A stretch of DNA of 32,578 nucleotides from Candidatus Babelota bacterium (GTDB lineage: Bacteria; Babelota; Babeliae; Babelales; JACPOV01): the NCBI GenBank assembly GCA_022707425.1, contig JAKJAQ010000006.1, positions 1 through 32,578 of the forward strand. The letters run 5' to 3'. A program made the position numbers and the translations under genes. The notes under the pieces were generated by a model that saw only the letters and a program-made list of their open reading frames with translations, did not search any database and was not told where the DNA came from. This document shows, piece by piece, positions 15,772 through 24,046 of the stretch (positions are counted from its first letter, which is position 1; the number at the start of each line of letters is the position of its first letter).

Positions 15772-16596
15772 ATGAAAACAGTACGAATTTTACTTCTTGG
15801 TGATATTGTCGGCACACCCGGTCGCGCCATGTTTCAAAAACATGTGCAACATCTAAAAAAAGCACATCGCATTGATGCGGTGATTGTTAATGGTGAAAAT
15901 AGTGCTCAGGGTAGAGGCATTACACAGCGCATGGCAAAATTTTATCGTCATAATGGTGCTGATGTTATCACCACAGGTAATCATATTTGGCACCACAAAG
16001 ATATTTATGAATATCTCAAACATAATGATGATGTGTTGCGTCCTGAAAATTTTCCTTCCGATTGTCCTGGGAGTGGTGTAACCACTTTTACGGTTGATGG
16101 AACCACTATTGGTGTTATCAATCTGCAAGGACGTGTTTTTATGCGCGAACATTTGAACTGTCCATTCAAAACTGCACAATCGGTGCTTACGTTTTTGCGT
16201 CACAAAGCACCAATCATTATTGTGGATTTTCATGCTGAAACAACTTCAGAAAAAATGGCAATGGGTTTTTTCTTGGATGGGCAAGTAAGTGCAGTTGTTG
16301 GTACACACACGCATGTGCAAACTGCAGACGAACGCATTTTGCCACAAGGAACCGCGTTTATTACCGATCTTGGTATGGCCGGTGCGCGTAATTCTATGCT
16401 TGGTATGAAAAAAGAACCGATTATACAGAATTTTCTCACACAAATGCCGGTTAAATTTAGTGTTGAAATGGAAGGCCCCATGATTATGTGCGGGGTATGG
16501 ATTGAAGTTGATGCACAAACTGGTAAAGCATTGAAAATTGAGCGCATTCAGATAGTTGATAATGAAATTACAGTTCAGCCAGAAGATGAACGCTAA
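15772..16596 (+). CDS. ymdB: YmdB-family metallophosphoesterase
   Basis: This 274-residue protein belongs to the YmdB (TIGR00282-type) calcineurin-like phosphoesterases. Metal-binding motifs appear in order: LLLGDIVGTPGR, VIVNGENSAQGRG, TTGNHIWHHKDI, IIVDFHAETTSEK and GTHTHVQTAD. In Bacillus the enzyme hydrolyses cyclic nucleotides and affects RNase Y-dependent RNA levels, which fits its place 3 bases after rny. Its TAA ends at 16596 and the stop of the convergent gene begins at 16597, so there is no intergenic space. Confidence 0.93.
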   Translation: MKTVRILLLGDIVGTPGRAMFQKHVQHLKKAHRIDAVIVNGENSAQGRGITQRMAKFYRHNGADVITTGNHIWHHKDIYEYLKHNDDVLRPENFPSDCPGSGVTTFTVDGTTIGVINLQGRVFMREHLNCPFKTAQSVLTFLRHKAPIIIVDFHAETTSEKMAMGFFLDGQVSAVVGTHTHVQTADERILPQGTAFITDLGMAGARNSMLGMKKEPIIQNFLTQMPVKFSVEMEGPMIMCGVWIEVDAQTGKALKIERIQIVDNEITVQPEDER

Positions 16597-17595
16597 TTAA
16601 TCTTCAATTCCTTCTAGTTCAAGTGAACGATGGTTTCGCAATTTAACATCTTGAATTGTTGGCTGACTCAATAAAAGTAAATGTTCACCGTCTCGAGCAA
16701 ACGGTTCGTGATAGGGCAAATTATATTTCTTATAAAATGCATGAACAATATTTTGATAATGAATTGCATCTGGTCCATTCATTAATTTTCCATGCGCTCC
16801 ATTGTGCAGTTCAAATAAATAAACATGATGATGCCCCGATTGGCGCAGCTTTATATATAATTTGCGAGAGCATTTAACCGGAATAACTTTATCTTTTTTT
16901 GAATGCACAATCAAAATTGGTACATTGTAGGGCAAATAAGGCACCGTTTTAATCGGTGATATTCCTTCTAGGTCAAGTTCAGGAAAATGTGATCGAGCAA
17001 TTTTGAAACCAATTTTTTCCGAAAATGGCACCCAACTCATTCCAAATCTTTTTATTAAGTGATTAATGATATTTTTAAATGAATCAAATGGTGATTCAAG
17101 CACGAGCGCTGCAACACCATCAGGTTGATAGAGCCCCAGTACATTTAAACAAACGACAGCGCCACGCGAAATGCCGCCTAAAACGAGTTGATGGCCAGGC
17201 AATTTTTCACGAGCTGTTTGAATTGCTTCATGTAATCTTGCCATATCTTTTTGTTGGCCCAAATTAACCTGTTCTTTGTAATATTCATTCTGGTCATTTT
17301 TTGCATCGTGGAAATTGAACAAAGCAATTGGATCATCCATTACCCAATGTTTGTTGCAAACTATTGAACCGTCAGGTTGCACACATCTAATTCGCGTAAA
17401 AAGTGAGGTTCCTTGGTTGTAGGTAGCGCCTAATCCATGCGCAAAAAGATAAGCAGTAGGTAAAAATTGATTTGATTCGGTATAGTTTGGGGTTAATTGT
17501 CTAAGATTGAACGAAAGAGACGATGCCGCACTATAAAGAAGTTGGCTCCAACATAATAAAGCGAAAATAAGGACGCGAAAACGCTTATTGCTCAT
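16597..17595 (-). CDS. Exported alpha/beta hydrolase
   Basis: This 332-residue protein has an N-terminal signal peptide (basic MSNKRFR, hydrophobic core to about residue 24). The alpha/beta-hydrolase fold shows an oxyanion strand YLFAHGLGA, the nucleophile elbow GGISRGA with Ser143, an acid candidate Asp235 in LIVHSKKDKVIP, and His268 in HNGAHGK. The triad order Ser-Asp-His is correct. Substrate is unknown; esterase, lipase or peptidase activity is possible. AAGGGA precedes the ATG and a TTGAGA-N18-TATAAT promoter lies upstream, so it is a single-gene unit. Its export suggests action in the periplasm or, after outer-membrane release, on host material. Confidence 0.85.
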   Translation of the reverse strand: MSNKRFRVLIFALLCWSQLLYSAASSLSFNLRQLTPNYTESNQFLPTAYLFAHGLGATYNQGTSLFTRIRCVQPDGSIVCNKHWVMDDPIALFNFHDAKNDQNEYYKEQVNLGQQKDMARLHEAIQTAREKLPGHQLVLGGISRGAVVCLNVLGLYQPDGVAALVLESPFDSFKNIINHLIKRFGMSWVPFSEKIGFKIARSHFPELDLEGISPIKTVPYLPYNVPILIVHSKKDKVIPVKCSRKLYIKLRQSGHHHVYLFELHNGAHGKLMNGPDAIHYQNIVHAFYKKYNLPYHEPFARDGEHLLLLSQPTIQDVKLRNHRSLELEGIED

Positions 17596-17626
17596 TACTT
17601 ATCTCCCTTGACCTTCCCTATTATTC

Positions 17627-17656
17627 ATTATAAAGGGAAAAATATACCGCTCTCAA
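17627..17656 (-). promoter_or_regulatory. Promoter of the exported hydrolase gene
   Basis: Minus strand: TTGAGA (17651-17656), 18-base spacer, perfect TATAAT (17627-17632), about 30 bases before the ATG. Confidence 0.7.
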
Positions 17657-17708
17657 GATTTTTATCGGCAAGGTTGCGAATAATTTCTGGCTAAATGTGC
17701 ATTAATAT

Positions 17709-17737
17709 TTGTAAAAATGCTTAATTTGCTCTATTTT
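17709..17737 (+). promoter_or_regulatory. Promoter candidate for the half-RING gene
   Basis: TTGTAA (17709-17714), 17-base spacer, TATTTT (17732-17737), about 60 bases before the start at 17799. The match is moderate in very AT-rich sequence. Confidence 0.35.
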
Positions 17738-17798
17738 ATTTTTTTTAATCCGTTCTTCTATGAGAAATAATTATTTAATCTGTAATCAAAGGTACATC

Positions 17799-18104
17799 AT
17801 GAAATTACAGCAATTTTTAATATTGATGGCGTTTCAGACGTTTTATTTTTCAGGAAATGAAATAAATGCCGAACCGAAAAAATTTAAAACAACTTATCAA
17901 CGGCACAAGGGTAGTTCTAAAAACAAACCAAGGCCATATAATTATACCTTTCCTGCTACTCCTGATGATCGCTGTTATATTTGTTTTGAATATATTAAAT
18001 ATGTCACTAAAAGACCGCGCTCGATGCCAAGTCCACGTGGCAATAAATGTGCACACAAACTTTGTTTGAGGTCGTTGTTACGTGAATTGAATAATAACCA
18101 ATAA
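17799..18104 (+). CDS. Exported small protein with half RING-like zinc motif
   Basis: I place the start at the ATG preceded by AAAGG (17788-17792), giving 101 residues. An earlier ATG at 17760 adds 13 residues without a ribosome-binding site. Residues 1-24 look like a signal peptide and 26-50 are basic. The end carries C59-x2-C62, then C84-x-H86-x2-C89 followed by LRSLL. This matches the first five ligands of a C3HC4 RING finger (compare CGHxFCxxCL), but the sixth ligand is replaced by Ser92 and the last two are absent. The stop is one base from the convergent gene, so no hidden continuation exists. It could bind one zinc ion. It may be a truncated RING effector or an unrelated CxxC/CxHxxC protein. 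Confidence 0.6.
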   Translation: MKLQQFLILMAFQTFYFSGNEINAEPKKFKTTYQRHKGSSKNKPRPYNYTFPATPDDRCYICFEYIKYVTKRPRSMPSPRGNKCAHKLCLRSLLRELNNNQ

Positions 18105-18105
18105 A

Positions 18106-18684
18106 TTAGTCCAGATTAATAATCCGATAAAATCGTGTCATTGCGGTTATTATTACACCTATATTAAATATGAAGAGCAGCGCAAAAATATGATTTGGAA
18201 TAAGGCACATGGCTGAAAAAACTACGAATGCTTCGGCCCGTTCAATAAGACTTTCTTCGTAATGAATGCTTTTTGTGCCATTGTTTTTTATTAATGACGA
18301 TGCGGCTAAAAAAGTTGAAAAATGAAATAAAACGGCACCAAGAAAGATTATATAAAGAAAAGAATATTCAGGAAACCCTCGTGCAAATCCGATAATGATT
18401 GCTATTTCAGAAAGACGATCACAAATTAAATCGATATATGCACCTACCGGAGTTGCAATGTTACGCATGCGAGCAATTGTTCCATCTAAAATATCAAAAA
18501 AACCACAAAGCAAAATAAAAAAAAGACCCGTAATGAGATATTGTTGGCTTATTGCAGCTGACGCACCGCATGCTGAAATAAACCCAAACAGCGTGACATA
18601 ATTGGGACTCATAAAAAGTGGTAGAGAACTTGAAAGTGATGAAATCAGTGGTTGTATAACGGGTCTTAATTTTGATTCCATCAT
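18106..18684 (-). CDS. CDP-alcohol phosphatidyltransferase family protein
   Basis: This 192-residue integral membrane enzyme carries the full family signature D-G-x2-A-R-x8-G-x3-D-x3-D (D67, G68, A71, R72, G81, D85, D89). Several hydrophobic helices surround it. The family transfers a phosphatidyl group from CDP-diacylglycerol to an alcohol; PgsA (glycerol-3-phosphate), PssA (serine) and inositol enzymes share it, and the acceptor cannot be decided here. It is the last gene of a three-gene minus-strand unit: its start lies 2 bases after the rhodanese stop. It ends one base from the convergent half-RING gene. Confidence 0.9.
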   Translation of the reverse strand: MMESKLRPVIQPLISSLSSSLPLFMSPNYVTLFGFISACGASAAISQQYLITGLFFILLCGFFDILDGTIARMRNIATPVGAYIDLICDRLSEIAIIIGFARGFPEYSFLYIIFLGAVLFHFSTFLAASSLIKNNGTKSIHYEESLIERAEAFVVFSAMCLIPNHIFALLFIFNIGVIITAMTRFYRIINLD

Positions 18685-18686
18685 GA

Positions 18687-19076
18687 TTAAGACTTTCTAA
18701 TATTAAGTTTATGTTTGAGCTGTTCAAGCGAAATAGTTTTTATCGAAGAATCGGTAAGTTCAGGTTTACCGGTTTTTGGTGCCAAATAGGGAGCTTTGCA
18801 TACACCTTCTGTAGGGTTTCCTTCTTGTTTCCATTCGCGCACGCCGCCTTCATAAGCCCAAATATTAGTAAACCCTGCTTGATCAAGAATGTGCCACGCT
18901 TCTTTGCTTGCAGAACATTCATAGCTTGCACAATAGACAATAATTTCGGTATCTTTTTCCATTTCGCGAGTTGCTTCTTGTAACTTATTAAACGGGATGT
19001 TAATTGAGCCAGGAATGTGGCAATCATTATATGACTCTTGATCAAGTACGTTGATAAGCATTAATTTATTGTCCAT
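18687..19076 (-). CDS. Single-domain rhodanese
   Basis: This 129-residue protein has a rhodanese fold. It shows CHIPGSINIPF, then the active strand IIVYCASYECSAS with the catalytic cysteine at 49, then LDQAGFTNIWAYEGGVREWKQEG. Rhodanese domains carry sulfur as a persulfide for tRNA thiolation, cofactor synthesis or redox sensing. No signal peptide is seen, so it is cytoplasmic. A C-terminal tail of about 35 residues (KPELTDSSIKTISLEQLKHKL) goes beyond the core and resembles the start of a second rhodanese-like repeat, perhaps vestigial. AAAGGA precedes the ATG. It lies 10 bases after the exported-protein gene and 2 before the phosphatidyltransferase. Confidence 0.9.
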   Translation of the reverse strand: MDNKLMLINVLDQESYNDCHIPGSINIPFNKLQEATREMEKDTEIIVYCASYECSASKEAWHILDQAGFTNIWAYEGGVREWKQEGNPTEGVCKAPYLAPKTGKPELTDSSIKTISLEQLKHKLNIRKS

Positions 19077-19086
19077 AATTTTCCTT

Positions 19087-19437
19087 TTATTTTTCGTCGC
19101 TTTTCAATTGTATGCCAGTAAATAGTTTTGTTACCCTATCGGCTGGGAGCATAAAGAGTAATTCTTTATACATGTATGCAAGATTTCTTTTAAATGCGAT
19201 TTCATCAATTTTACCTCGATCAAATAAGTTTATTTGGCGTTGTAGTTCAAAATGAGTAACTTGTTCAATTTGGTTGTATTTAGTGTCGAGCTCTTTTTGT
19301 GACAAAAGGTTTTCAGCAGATTCATTCGTGTGATATCTTTTTTGAGTTGAAAACAGGTTGAATAATGCATCAAAGCATGAAAACACCGTGTTTGAAACCA
19401 ATAACAACACCATTAACCATATATTTTTTGATTTCAT
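19087..19437 (-). CDS. Exported small hypothetical protein
   Basis: This 116-residue protein begins with a signal peptide (MKSKNIW, then a hydrophobic run to VFSC at about 18-21). VFSC resembles a loose lipobox, so a lipoprotein is possible. The rest is polar and helical, with no motif I recognise. It is the first gene of the minus-strand unit with the rhodanese and the CDP-alcohol phosphatidyltransferase. Confidence 0.7.
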   Translation of the reverse strand: MKSKNIWLMVLLLVSNTVFSCFDALFNLFSTQKRYHTNESAENLLSQKELDTKYNQIEQVTHFELQRQINLFDRGKIDEIAFKRNLAYMYKELLFMLPADRVTKLFTGIQLKSDEK

Positions 19438-19741
19438 TAATTGCCCCCACCAAGATAGTTTAGAACTGATCCATAATGAGCGTAATATAATTCATTTTCT
19501 CTTGTCTAAAGAATTGCTTAGGTAATAAAAATGGACATAATGTACAAAAAATTGAGGTAGTTTGAACCGAGGCTTAGGTAAAAATGCCAAAAAACAGTTA
19601 ATTAACGCGATTATTTGCATTTAAACTGTTGAATTTGATGATTCAGAACTGATATGCTTAATAATAGAAGATGGGGAGGTAGTTAGAAGCTAGCTCTCAG
19701 TTATGCGTAAGTGTAGAAGAGAGACATACGCCCTAAAAAGC
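19438..19741. other. Intergenic stretch, nothing firm recognised
   Basis: No gene is supported in these 304 bases. Weak inverted repeats are present: AACAGTT/AACTGTT near 19592-19631 and GCGTA/TACGC near 19705-19731, the latter just past the minus-strand MazG stop. Neither has a T run that would make a clear terminator. Confidence 0.5.
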
Positions 19742-20140
19742 CTATGAGTTCCCATCTTTTTCTTGATATGCGGTATATTTATCCGATCGACCTTTTGCTT
19801 TTTCGATTGGATATTTTTTTTTGTTCAAATCAAGTTTATTTAATAATGTCGTTGTAATATCAATATTATATCTATTGGCAAATGCAAATGAGGCGATAAT
19901 AATATCGGCCAGTTCATATTCAATTTCTGTCTTGGTTGTTTCTACTTTTATGTTTTTCTCTTTGTCCCACATAAAATGTTCCATCAATTCTGCAGCTTCA
20001 ACCGCAATTGCCATGCTCAGATTTTTTAAGCTGTGAAATTGTACCCAATCACGTTCAGTAACAAATTTTTCTACCTGATTTCGTAACTCTTCAATGGTTG
20101 TCGATTGATCATTAAGCATAGGCTTTTTTTCTGTATTCAT
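19742..20140 (-). CDS. MazG-like nucleotide pyrophosphohydrolase
   Basis: This 132-residue protein has the all-alpha NTP pyrophosphatase pattern: a helix with E48-x2-E51 in AVEAAELMEHF and a second metal-binding helix with E76-x2-D79 in YELADIIIASF. The end KYPIEKAKGRSDKY is typical of the RS21-C6/dCTPP1-like branch. Such enzymes hydrolyse (d)NTPs to NMP and pyrophosphate and clean non-canonical nucleotides from the pool. No signal peptide. It is transcribed divergently from proS, with 56 bases between the starts. Confidence 0.88.
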   Translation of the reverse strand: MNTEKKPMLNDQSTTIEELRNQVEKFVTERDWVQFHSLKNLSMAIAVEAAELMEHFMWDKEKNIKVETTKTEIEYELADIIIASFAFANRYNIDITTTLLNKLDLNKKKYPIEKAKGRSDKYTAYQEKDGNS

Positions 20141-20196
20141 TTTAGCTGCTTTCTATAGTATCTTAGTAGTTACCGAGTAAATTTTAGACTAACTAA

Positions 20197-21633
20197 ATGC
20201 AAAGAACAATGAGTACCAAATTACCCAATATTAAAACCGATTTTTCTCAATGGTATAACGAAGTAGTTTTTCAATCAGGACTTGCTGATCATGCGCCAGT
20301 TCGTGGCTGCATGATTATTTGTCCCTATGGTTATGCATTGTGGGAAAATATTAAAAATAGACTTGATCATCGTATCAAAGAAACTGGGCATCACAATGCT
20401 GCTTTTCCTTTATTAATTCCTCAATCATTTATTGAAAAAGAAAAACAACATGTTGCCGGTTTTGCTCCGGAATTAGCGGTTGTCACAATTGCTGGTGGCA
20501 AAAAATTAGAAGAACCACTCATTGTTCGCCCTACCTCTGAAACAATTATTCACCATATGTTTGCAAAATGGATAAAATCGTGGCGCGATCTGCCAATGAA
20601 AATTAATCAGTGGGCCAATGTTGTTCGCTGGGAAATGCGCACGCGCCCGTTTTTACGCACCACTGAATTTTGGTGGCAAGAAGGGCACACGGCACACGAA
20701 ACGCCACAAGAAGCGCAAGATGAAGCTGAACTGATGTGGAAAGAATATATTTCGTTGTATGAAAATTATTTAGCAATTCCAGTTGTTTTTGGCATTAAAT
20801 CGGAAAGTGAAAAATTTGCAGGAGCAGATCGCACGTACACACTTGAAGGAATCATGCCTGATGGTAAAGCGCTGCAATTATGCACTTCGCACATTATTTC
20901 ACAAAATTTTGCAAAATCATTTGGCATCATGTTTCAAGATCGTTCTGGCAACCAAGCACATCCGTATTTAACCAGTTGGGGATTTACAACGCGTTCAATT
21001 GGCGCTTTAGTGATGGTGCATGGCGATGAAAAAGGATTGATCATTCCACCAAAAATTGCGCCAATCATGGTGGTGATTGTGCCTATTTTCAAAAAAGATG
21101 TGGATAGTTCAATTATTAAGAACGAAGTGCAACGCATTGCACAAGAACTTCGTGCACACTCTATTGCTGTAGAGGTTGACGATCGTGAAGATGAAACACC
21201 CGGTGCGAAATTTTATAAATGGGAATTGAAAGGCGTGCCGCTGCGCATTGAAATCGGACCGCGAGATATTGCACAACGCACCGTTGTATTGAGCGATCGA
21301 CTTGGGCTTGCAAAAGAATCAGTTTCTTTTGATCAATTGTTACAGCAAGTAAAAGAACGTGCCGATCGTGTACAAAAAACATTGTTTGAACGTGCACAAG
21401 AACGGCAACAACAACTGTGGCATATTGGCGAGAAAATTTCTGTATTTGGTCCAGTTTTGGATAAAGAGAACGGTTTTTATCAAACTGGTTGGTGCCAGCA
21501 ATCATCATGCGAAGCTGAATTGAAAAAGTATAGTGCAACTATTCGTTGTATACTCCCTTCAAATAAATTAAATCACTGCTTTAATTGTGATCAAGCAAGT
21601 AAAGGTGATATTGTAGTTGCCAAAGCATATTAA
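20197..21633 (+). CDS. proS: Prolyl-tRNA synthetase, archaeal/eukaryotic type
   Basis: The 478 residues match the short ProRS type found in archaea, eukaryotes and some bacteria. It has class II motif 2 around RWEMRTRPFLRTTEFWWQEG, a motif 3 region GFTTRSIGALVMVHGDE, an anticodon-binding domain (IMVVIVPIF...), and a C-terminal zinc-binding domain with four cysteines (SSCEAE, IRC, CFNC). The 180-residue INS editing domain of the typical bacterial type is absent. It charges tRNA-Pro. The ATG at 20197 is used; one at 20209 is possible and neither has a strong ribosome-binding site. xerC/D follows 27 bases later. Confidence 0.95.
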   Translation: MQRTMSTKLPNIKTDFSQWYNEVVFQSGLADHAPVRGCMIICPYGYALWENIKNRLDHRIKETGHHNAAFPLLIPQSFIEKEKQHVAGFAPELAVVTIAGGKKLEEPLIVRPTSETIIHHMFAKWIKSWRDLPMKINQWANVVRWEMRTRPFLRTTEFWWQEGHTAHETPQEAQDEAELMWKEYISLYENYLAIPVVFGIKSESEKFAGADRTYTLEGIMPDGKALQLCTSHIISQNFAKSFGIMFQDRSGNQAHPYLTSWGFTTRSIGALVMVHGDEKGLIIPPKIAPIMVVIVPIFKKDVDSSIIKNEVQRIAQELRAHSIAVEVDDREDETPGAKFYKWELKGVPLRIEIGPRDIAQRTVVLSDRLGLAKESVSFDQLLQQVKERADRVQKTLFERAQERQQQLWHIGEKISVFGPVLDKENGFYQTGWCQQSSCEAELKKYSATIRCILPSNKLNHCFNCDQASKGDIVVAKAY

Positions 21634-21660
21634 TGCTCCATAATAAAAAGGGCAGCGAGT

Positions 21661-22563
21661 ATGGAAAAGGTACTGACACAATTTGAAGCGTATCTTTTAA
21701 CAGAAAAACGAGTTGCTAAAAATACGTTTGTTGCCTACCAAGGTGATTTAGCGCAATTTGCACAGTATGTGCACAAAAATAATCGCACACTTGAACAAAT
21801 CACTGCTGATGATATCAAACAATTTTTGTATTATTTAAAAGAACAGCATGTTGGTGCGCGCAGTATGGCGCGTAAAATTTCCGCACTGAAACTGTTTATG
21901 CGGTGGGCACGGGAGCGTCTTGGATGGAAAACAGAAACTATTAAAATTCATACACCTAAACTTGAAAAAAAATTGCCTACCTTTTTAAAACCAACCGAAA
22001 TAGAACAATTGCTGCATGCAGCAGATCGTGATAAAACAATTGCAGGAAAACGGAATACAATGATGTTGTATCTTTTGTATGCAACGGGCATGCGCATTAG
22101 TGAATTGACACATCTTGAACTGAGTGATGTGCAATTTGATACTGGATTTATTTCGGTGCGTGGTAAAGGTGGAAAAGGTCGCATGGTACCAATTCCACAC
22201 AAAGTGTTAACTATGCTGCGTGATTATTTAGATACTGTTCGCTCCCAGTTAATTGATGCTGCATTTCTAGAAAAAGCACCCTATGTATTTCCGGTGCAAT
22301 ATGCTTCACAAATAAAACCAATTTCTCGCCAATCGTTTTGGATGGCACTCAAAGAATTGTGTGCGCAAGCTGGCATTAAAAAAAATATTTCACCACACAT
22401 GTTACGTCATTCATTAGCAACGCATTTGTTACAGCAGGGAGCGCATTTGCGTTCATTGCAATTGTTGCTAGGACATGAAAATCTTTCAACTGTTGAAATT
22501 TATACCCATCTTGAAACAAGCTATGTGCGCAAAGTGTATGACAAAAAACATCCGCGTGCGTAA
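21661..22563 (+). CDS. Xer-type tyrosine recombinase
   Basis: This 300-residue protein has an N-terminal SAM-like core-binding domain (about 1-85) and a catalytic domain with the full set R145 (ATGMRISEL), K169 (VRGKGGKGR), H246-x2-R249 (HMLRHSLATHLL), H272 (LGHENLSTVEIYTH) and nucleophile Y281. Its length and motifs fit XerC/XerD, which resolve chromosome dimers at dif. XerD and XerC cannot be told apart safely, and a single Xer may serve both roles in reduced genomes. No mobile-element context is seen, which argues against a phage or integron integrase. AAAAAGGG lies about 10 bases upstream of the ATG. Confidence 0.92.
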   Translation: MEKVLTQFEAYLLTEKRVAKNTFVAYQGDLAQFAQYVHKNNRTLEQITADDIKQFLYYLKEQHVGARSMARKISALKLFMRWARERLGWKTETIKIHTPKLEKKLPTFLKPTEIEQLLHAADRDKTIAGKRNTMMLYLLYATGMRISELTHLELSDVQFDTGFISVRGKGGKGRMVPIPHKVLTMLRDYLDTVRSQLIDAAFLEKAPYVFPVQYASQIKPISRQSFWMALKELCAQAGIKKNISPHMLRHSLATHLLQQGAHLRSLQLLLGHENLSTVEIYTHLETSYVRKVYDKKHPRA

Positions 22564-22581
22564 TTAATTTTTTCAAGCGAT

Positions 22582-23283
22582 TTAGGTAGCAAATAACTGT
22601 GCAAGATATTCATATTCTTCAGCTTGAGAATAATGCCAATCATCTGATGAAAAATCTGCTAGTTGATTCTTCAATTGGTTAAGATACGCTTCTACGATTT
22701 CTTTTTTTCCTTTTGCGCACAGCATTCGCGCTGCTGCAAGATCAGCCTGTTTTTCTTGTTCTTTAATAAATGGTTTAAGTGCATATGAGTATAATCCGTA
22801 CCACGAAAGTGCCGTTGCACTGTACGCGAAAATATTTCCTAATTTTTTATAGGCAGAGTGATAATAGGCGCTGCGAAATAACAATGGAAAAGTAGTCATC
22901 AGCGGCAATGCAGTTGCCGCTAATCCAAGTGCTTGTGCATGATGTTTGTGCGCATAATGTGCAGCTTCATGATACAACTTAAATTCACGCGCTGATTCGG
23001 TTAGAGTGTTGAGTGCAGGTTCATTCAACCAAATTCCAATGAGCGTAAACGAATACAATTCATTACCAAGTAACCGTGCTGCTACTGAATTCATTTTTTT
23101 GACGGCAACTTTTTCTGGTTGTGGAACATTGAAATCGCGCAGTGCATTGGTTATTTGTTTTTTATAAGAAACTGAAACATCTTCATTACCAAAAATCACG
23201 TTGTAAAAAGGACATGAAGCATCAATTGTGTGTATAGACACAATTGAGAAAAGAATAATAAGTGTTGAGCGGCGTGCGTTCAT
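22582..23283 (-). CDS. Exported HExxH zinc metallopeptidase (M48-like)
   Basis: This 233-residue protein has a signal peptide (MNARRSTLIILFSIVSIHTIDA). The zinc-binding helix LYHEAAHYAHKHH gives H105-E106-x2-H109, and the downstream EKQAD (E177, D181) matches the third-ligand motif of M48-type gluzincins. Two hydrophobic segments (about 122-137 and 150-168) lie between, as in membrane-linked M48 enzymes. It likely cleaves periplasmic or membrane proteins, or acts on host proteins if released. GAGGAAC precedes the ATG. It lies 39 bases after the DOT1-like gene, and both probably share a transcript. Confidence 0.82.
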   Translation of the reverse strand: MNARRSTLIILFSIVSIHTIDASCPFYNVIFGNEDVSVSYKKQITNALRDFNVPQPEKVAVKKMNSVAARLLGNELYSFTLIGIWLNEPALNTLTESAREFKLYHEAAHYAHKHHAQALGLAATALPLMTTFPLLFRSAYYHSAYKKLGNIFAYSATALSWYGLYSYALKPFIKEQEKQADLAAARMLCAKGKKEIVEAYLNQLKNQLADFSSDDWHYSQAEEYEYLAQLFAT

Positions 23284-23322
23284 AGAGTTCCTCGTTAATT
23301 AATTATATAGAAACTCTACCAA

Positions 23323-23991
23323 TTAATTGAGTTTATATAAATACACATTCGTGCTGTTAGACCAAGTCATTGGTATTTGATAGGTTTTCACCAGTGTGAA
23401 TTTGGTTGATTCTGGAAATCGTTTTAATGTTAAAACACGCAACCCTTTTTTTAATTTACCCATTTTTTCCATCAATGTTTTCATGAGTTCATCAGAAAAA
23501 CACGTTGAGCACATAAATATTACCGACGCATCTTCCAACGGAATTTCGGCAACATTTTTTCTTTGAAATTCAAGTTTTGTGTCTTTGAGAAGATTGCGTT
23601 TTTCAATTTCATTTTTTATCGCTTGTGCATGTTCGTGGCGCGTTGGTGCAAGCTCAACACCAACTGCTTTGCCAACAGGAGTGGTGAGTGCTGTTTGTAC
23701 TACTAATTTTCCTACCCCTGAACCAAGATCATAAAAAACATCTTTTCTTTGTAAATCGAGATCTTTGAGTAATTCGGCAGCACCTTTAACAGTAATTTCA
23801 CCATAGGTTGGATCGCCACCTTGTGTGCGCACACCGGTGCGCTCATCTTCTGAAATAGTAAATCCGCTAATATTTTTATATAATTCGTCGATAAGTTTGG
23901 AAACATCGAGTTGTGGTTGTGTTGTGCCTGCAACCGCGCTTGAGATATACATACTCAATCCTACCAGTGAATAAAAATTTTTCTGTGTCAT
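23323..23991 (-). CDS. Exported DOT1-like SAM-dependent methyltransferase
   Basis: This 222-residue protein starts with a signal peptide (MTQKNFYSLVGLSMYISSAVA). A methyltransferase of the DOT1 type follows: D1-loop TYGEI at 62-66, motif I VFYDLGSGVGKLVVQ (hDOT1L has FVDLGSGVGQVVLQ), acidic E113 in GVELA that would bind the SAM ribose, and ASVIFMCSTCF...LKKGLRVLTLKRFP matching the TSVIF...MKEGGRIVSSK region. DOT1 methylates histone H3 Lys79 in eukaryotes. The conserved NNFAF of eukaryotic DOT1 is STCFS here, so substrate or activity may differ. Exported, it is a candidate nucleomodulin-type effector. AAGGAG precedes the ATG. Confidence 0.85.
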   Translation of the reverse strand: MTQKNFYSLVGLSMYISSAVAGTTQPQLDVSKLIDELYKNISGFTISEDERTGVRTQGGDPTYGEITVKGAAELLKDLDLQRKDVFYDLGSGVGKLVVQTALTTPVGKAVGVELAPTRHEHAQAIKNEIEKRNLLKDTKLEFQRKNVAEIPLEDASVIFMCSTCFSDELMKTLMEKMGKLKKGLRVLTLKRFPESTKFTLVKTYQIPMTWSNSTNVYLYKLN

Positions 23992-24017
23992 GGCAACTCC
24001 TTGTACAGATGTTTGCT

Positions 24018-24046
24018 TTGACCATACTGTCTTGTATCGGTATAAT
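24018..24046 (+). promoter_or_regulatory. Promoter of dnaN
   Basis: TTGACC (24018-24023), 17-base spacer, perfect TATAAT (24041-24046), about 43 bases before the dnaN ATG. One of the best sigma70-type promoters in the window. Confidence 0.8.

Noticed and set aside
21661-22563. Phage or integron integrase
   Set aside because: Length and motifs fit XerC/D, and no attachment sites, tRNA or mobile-element genes are nearby.
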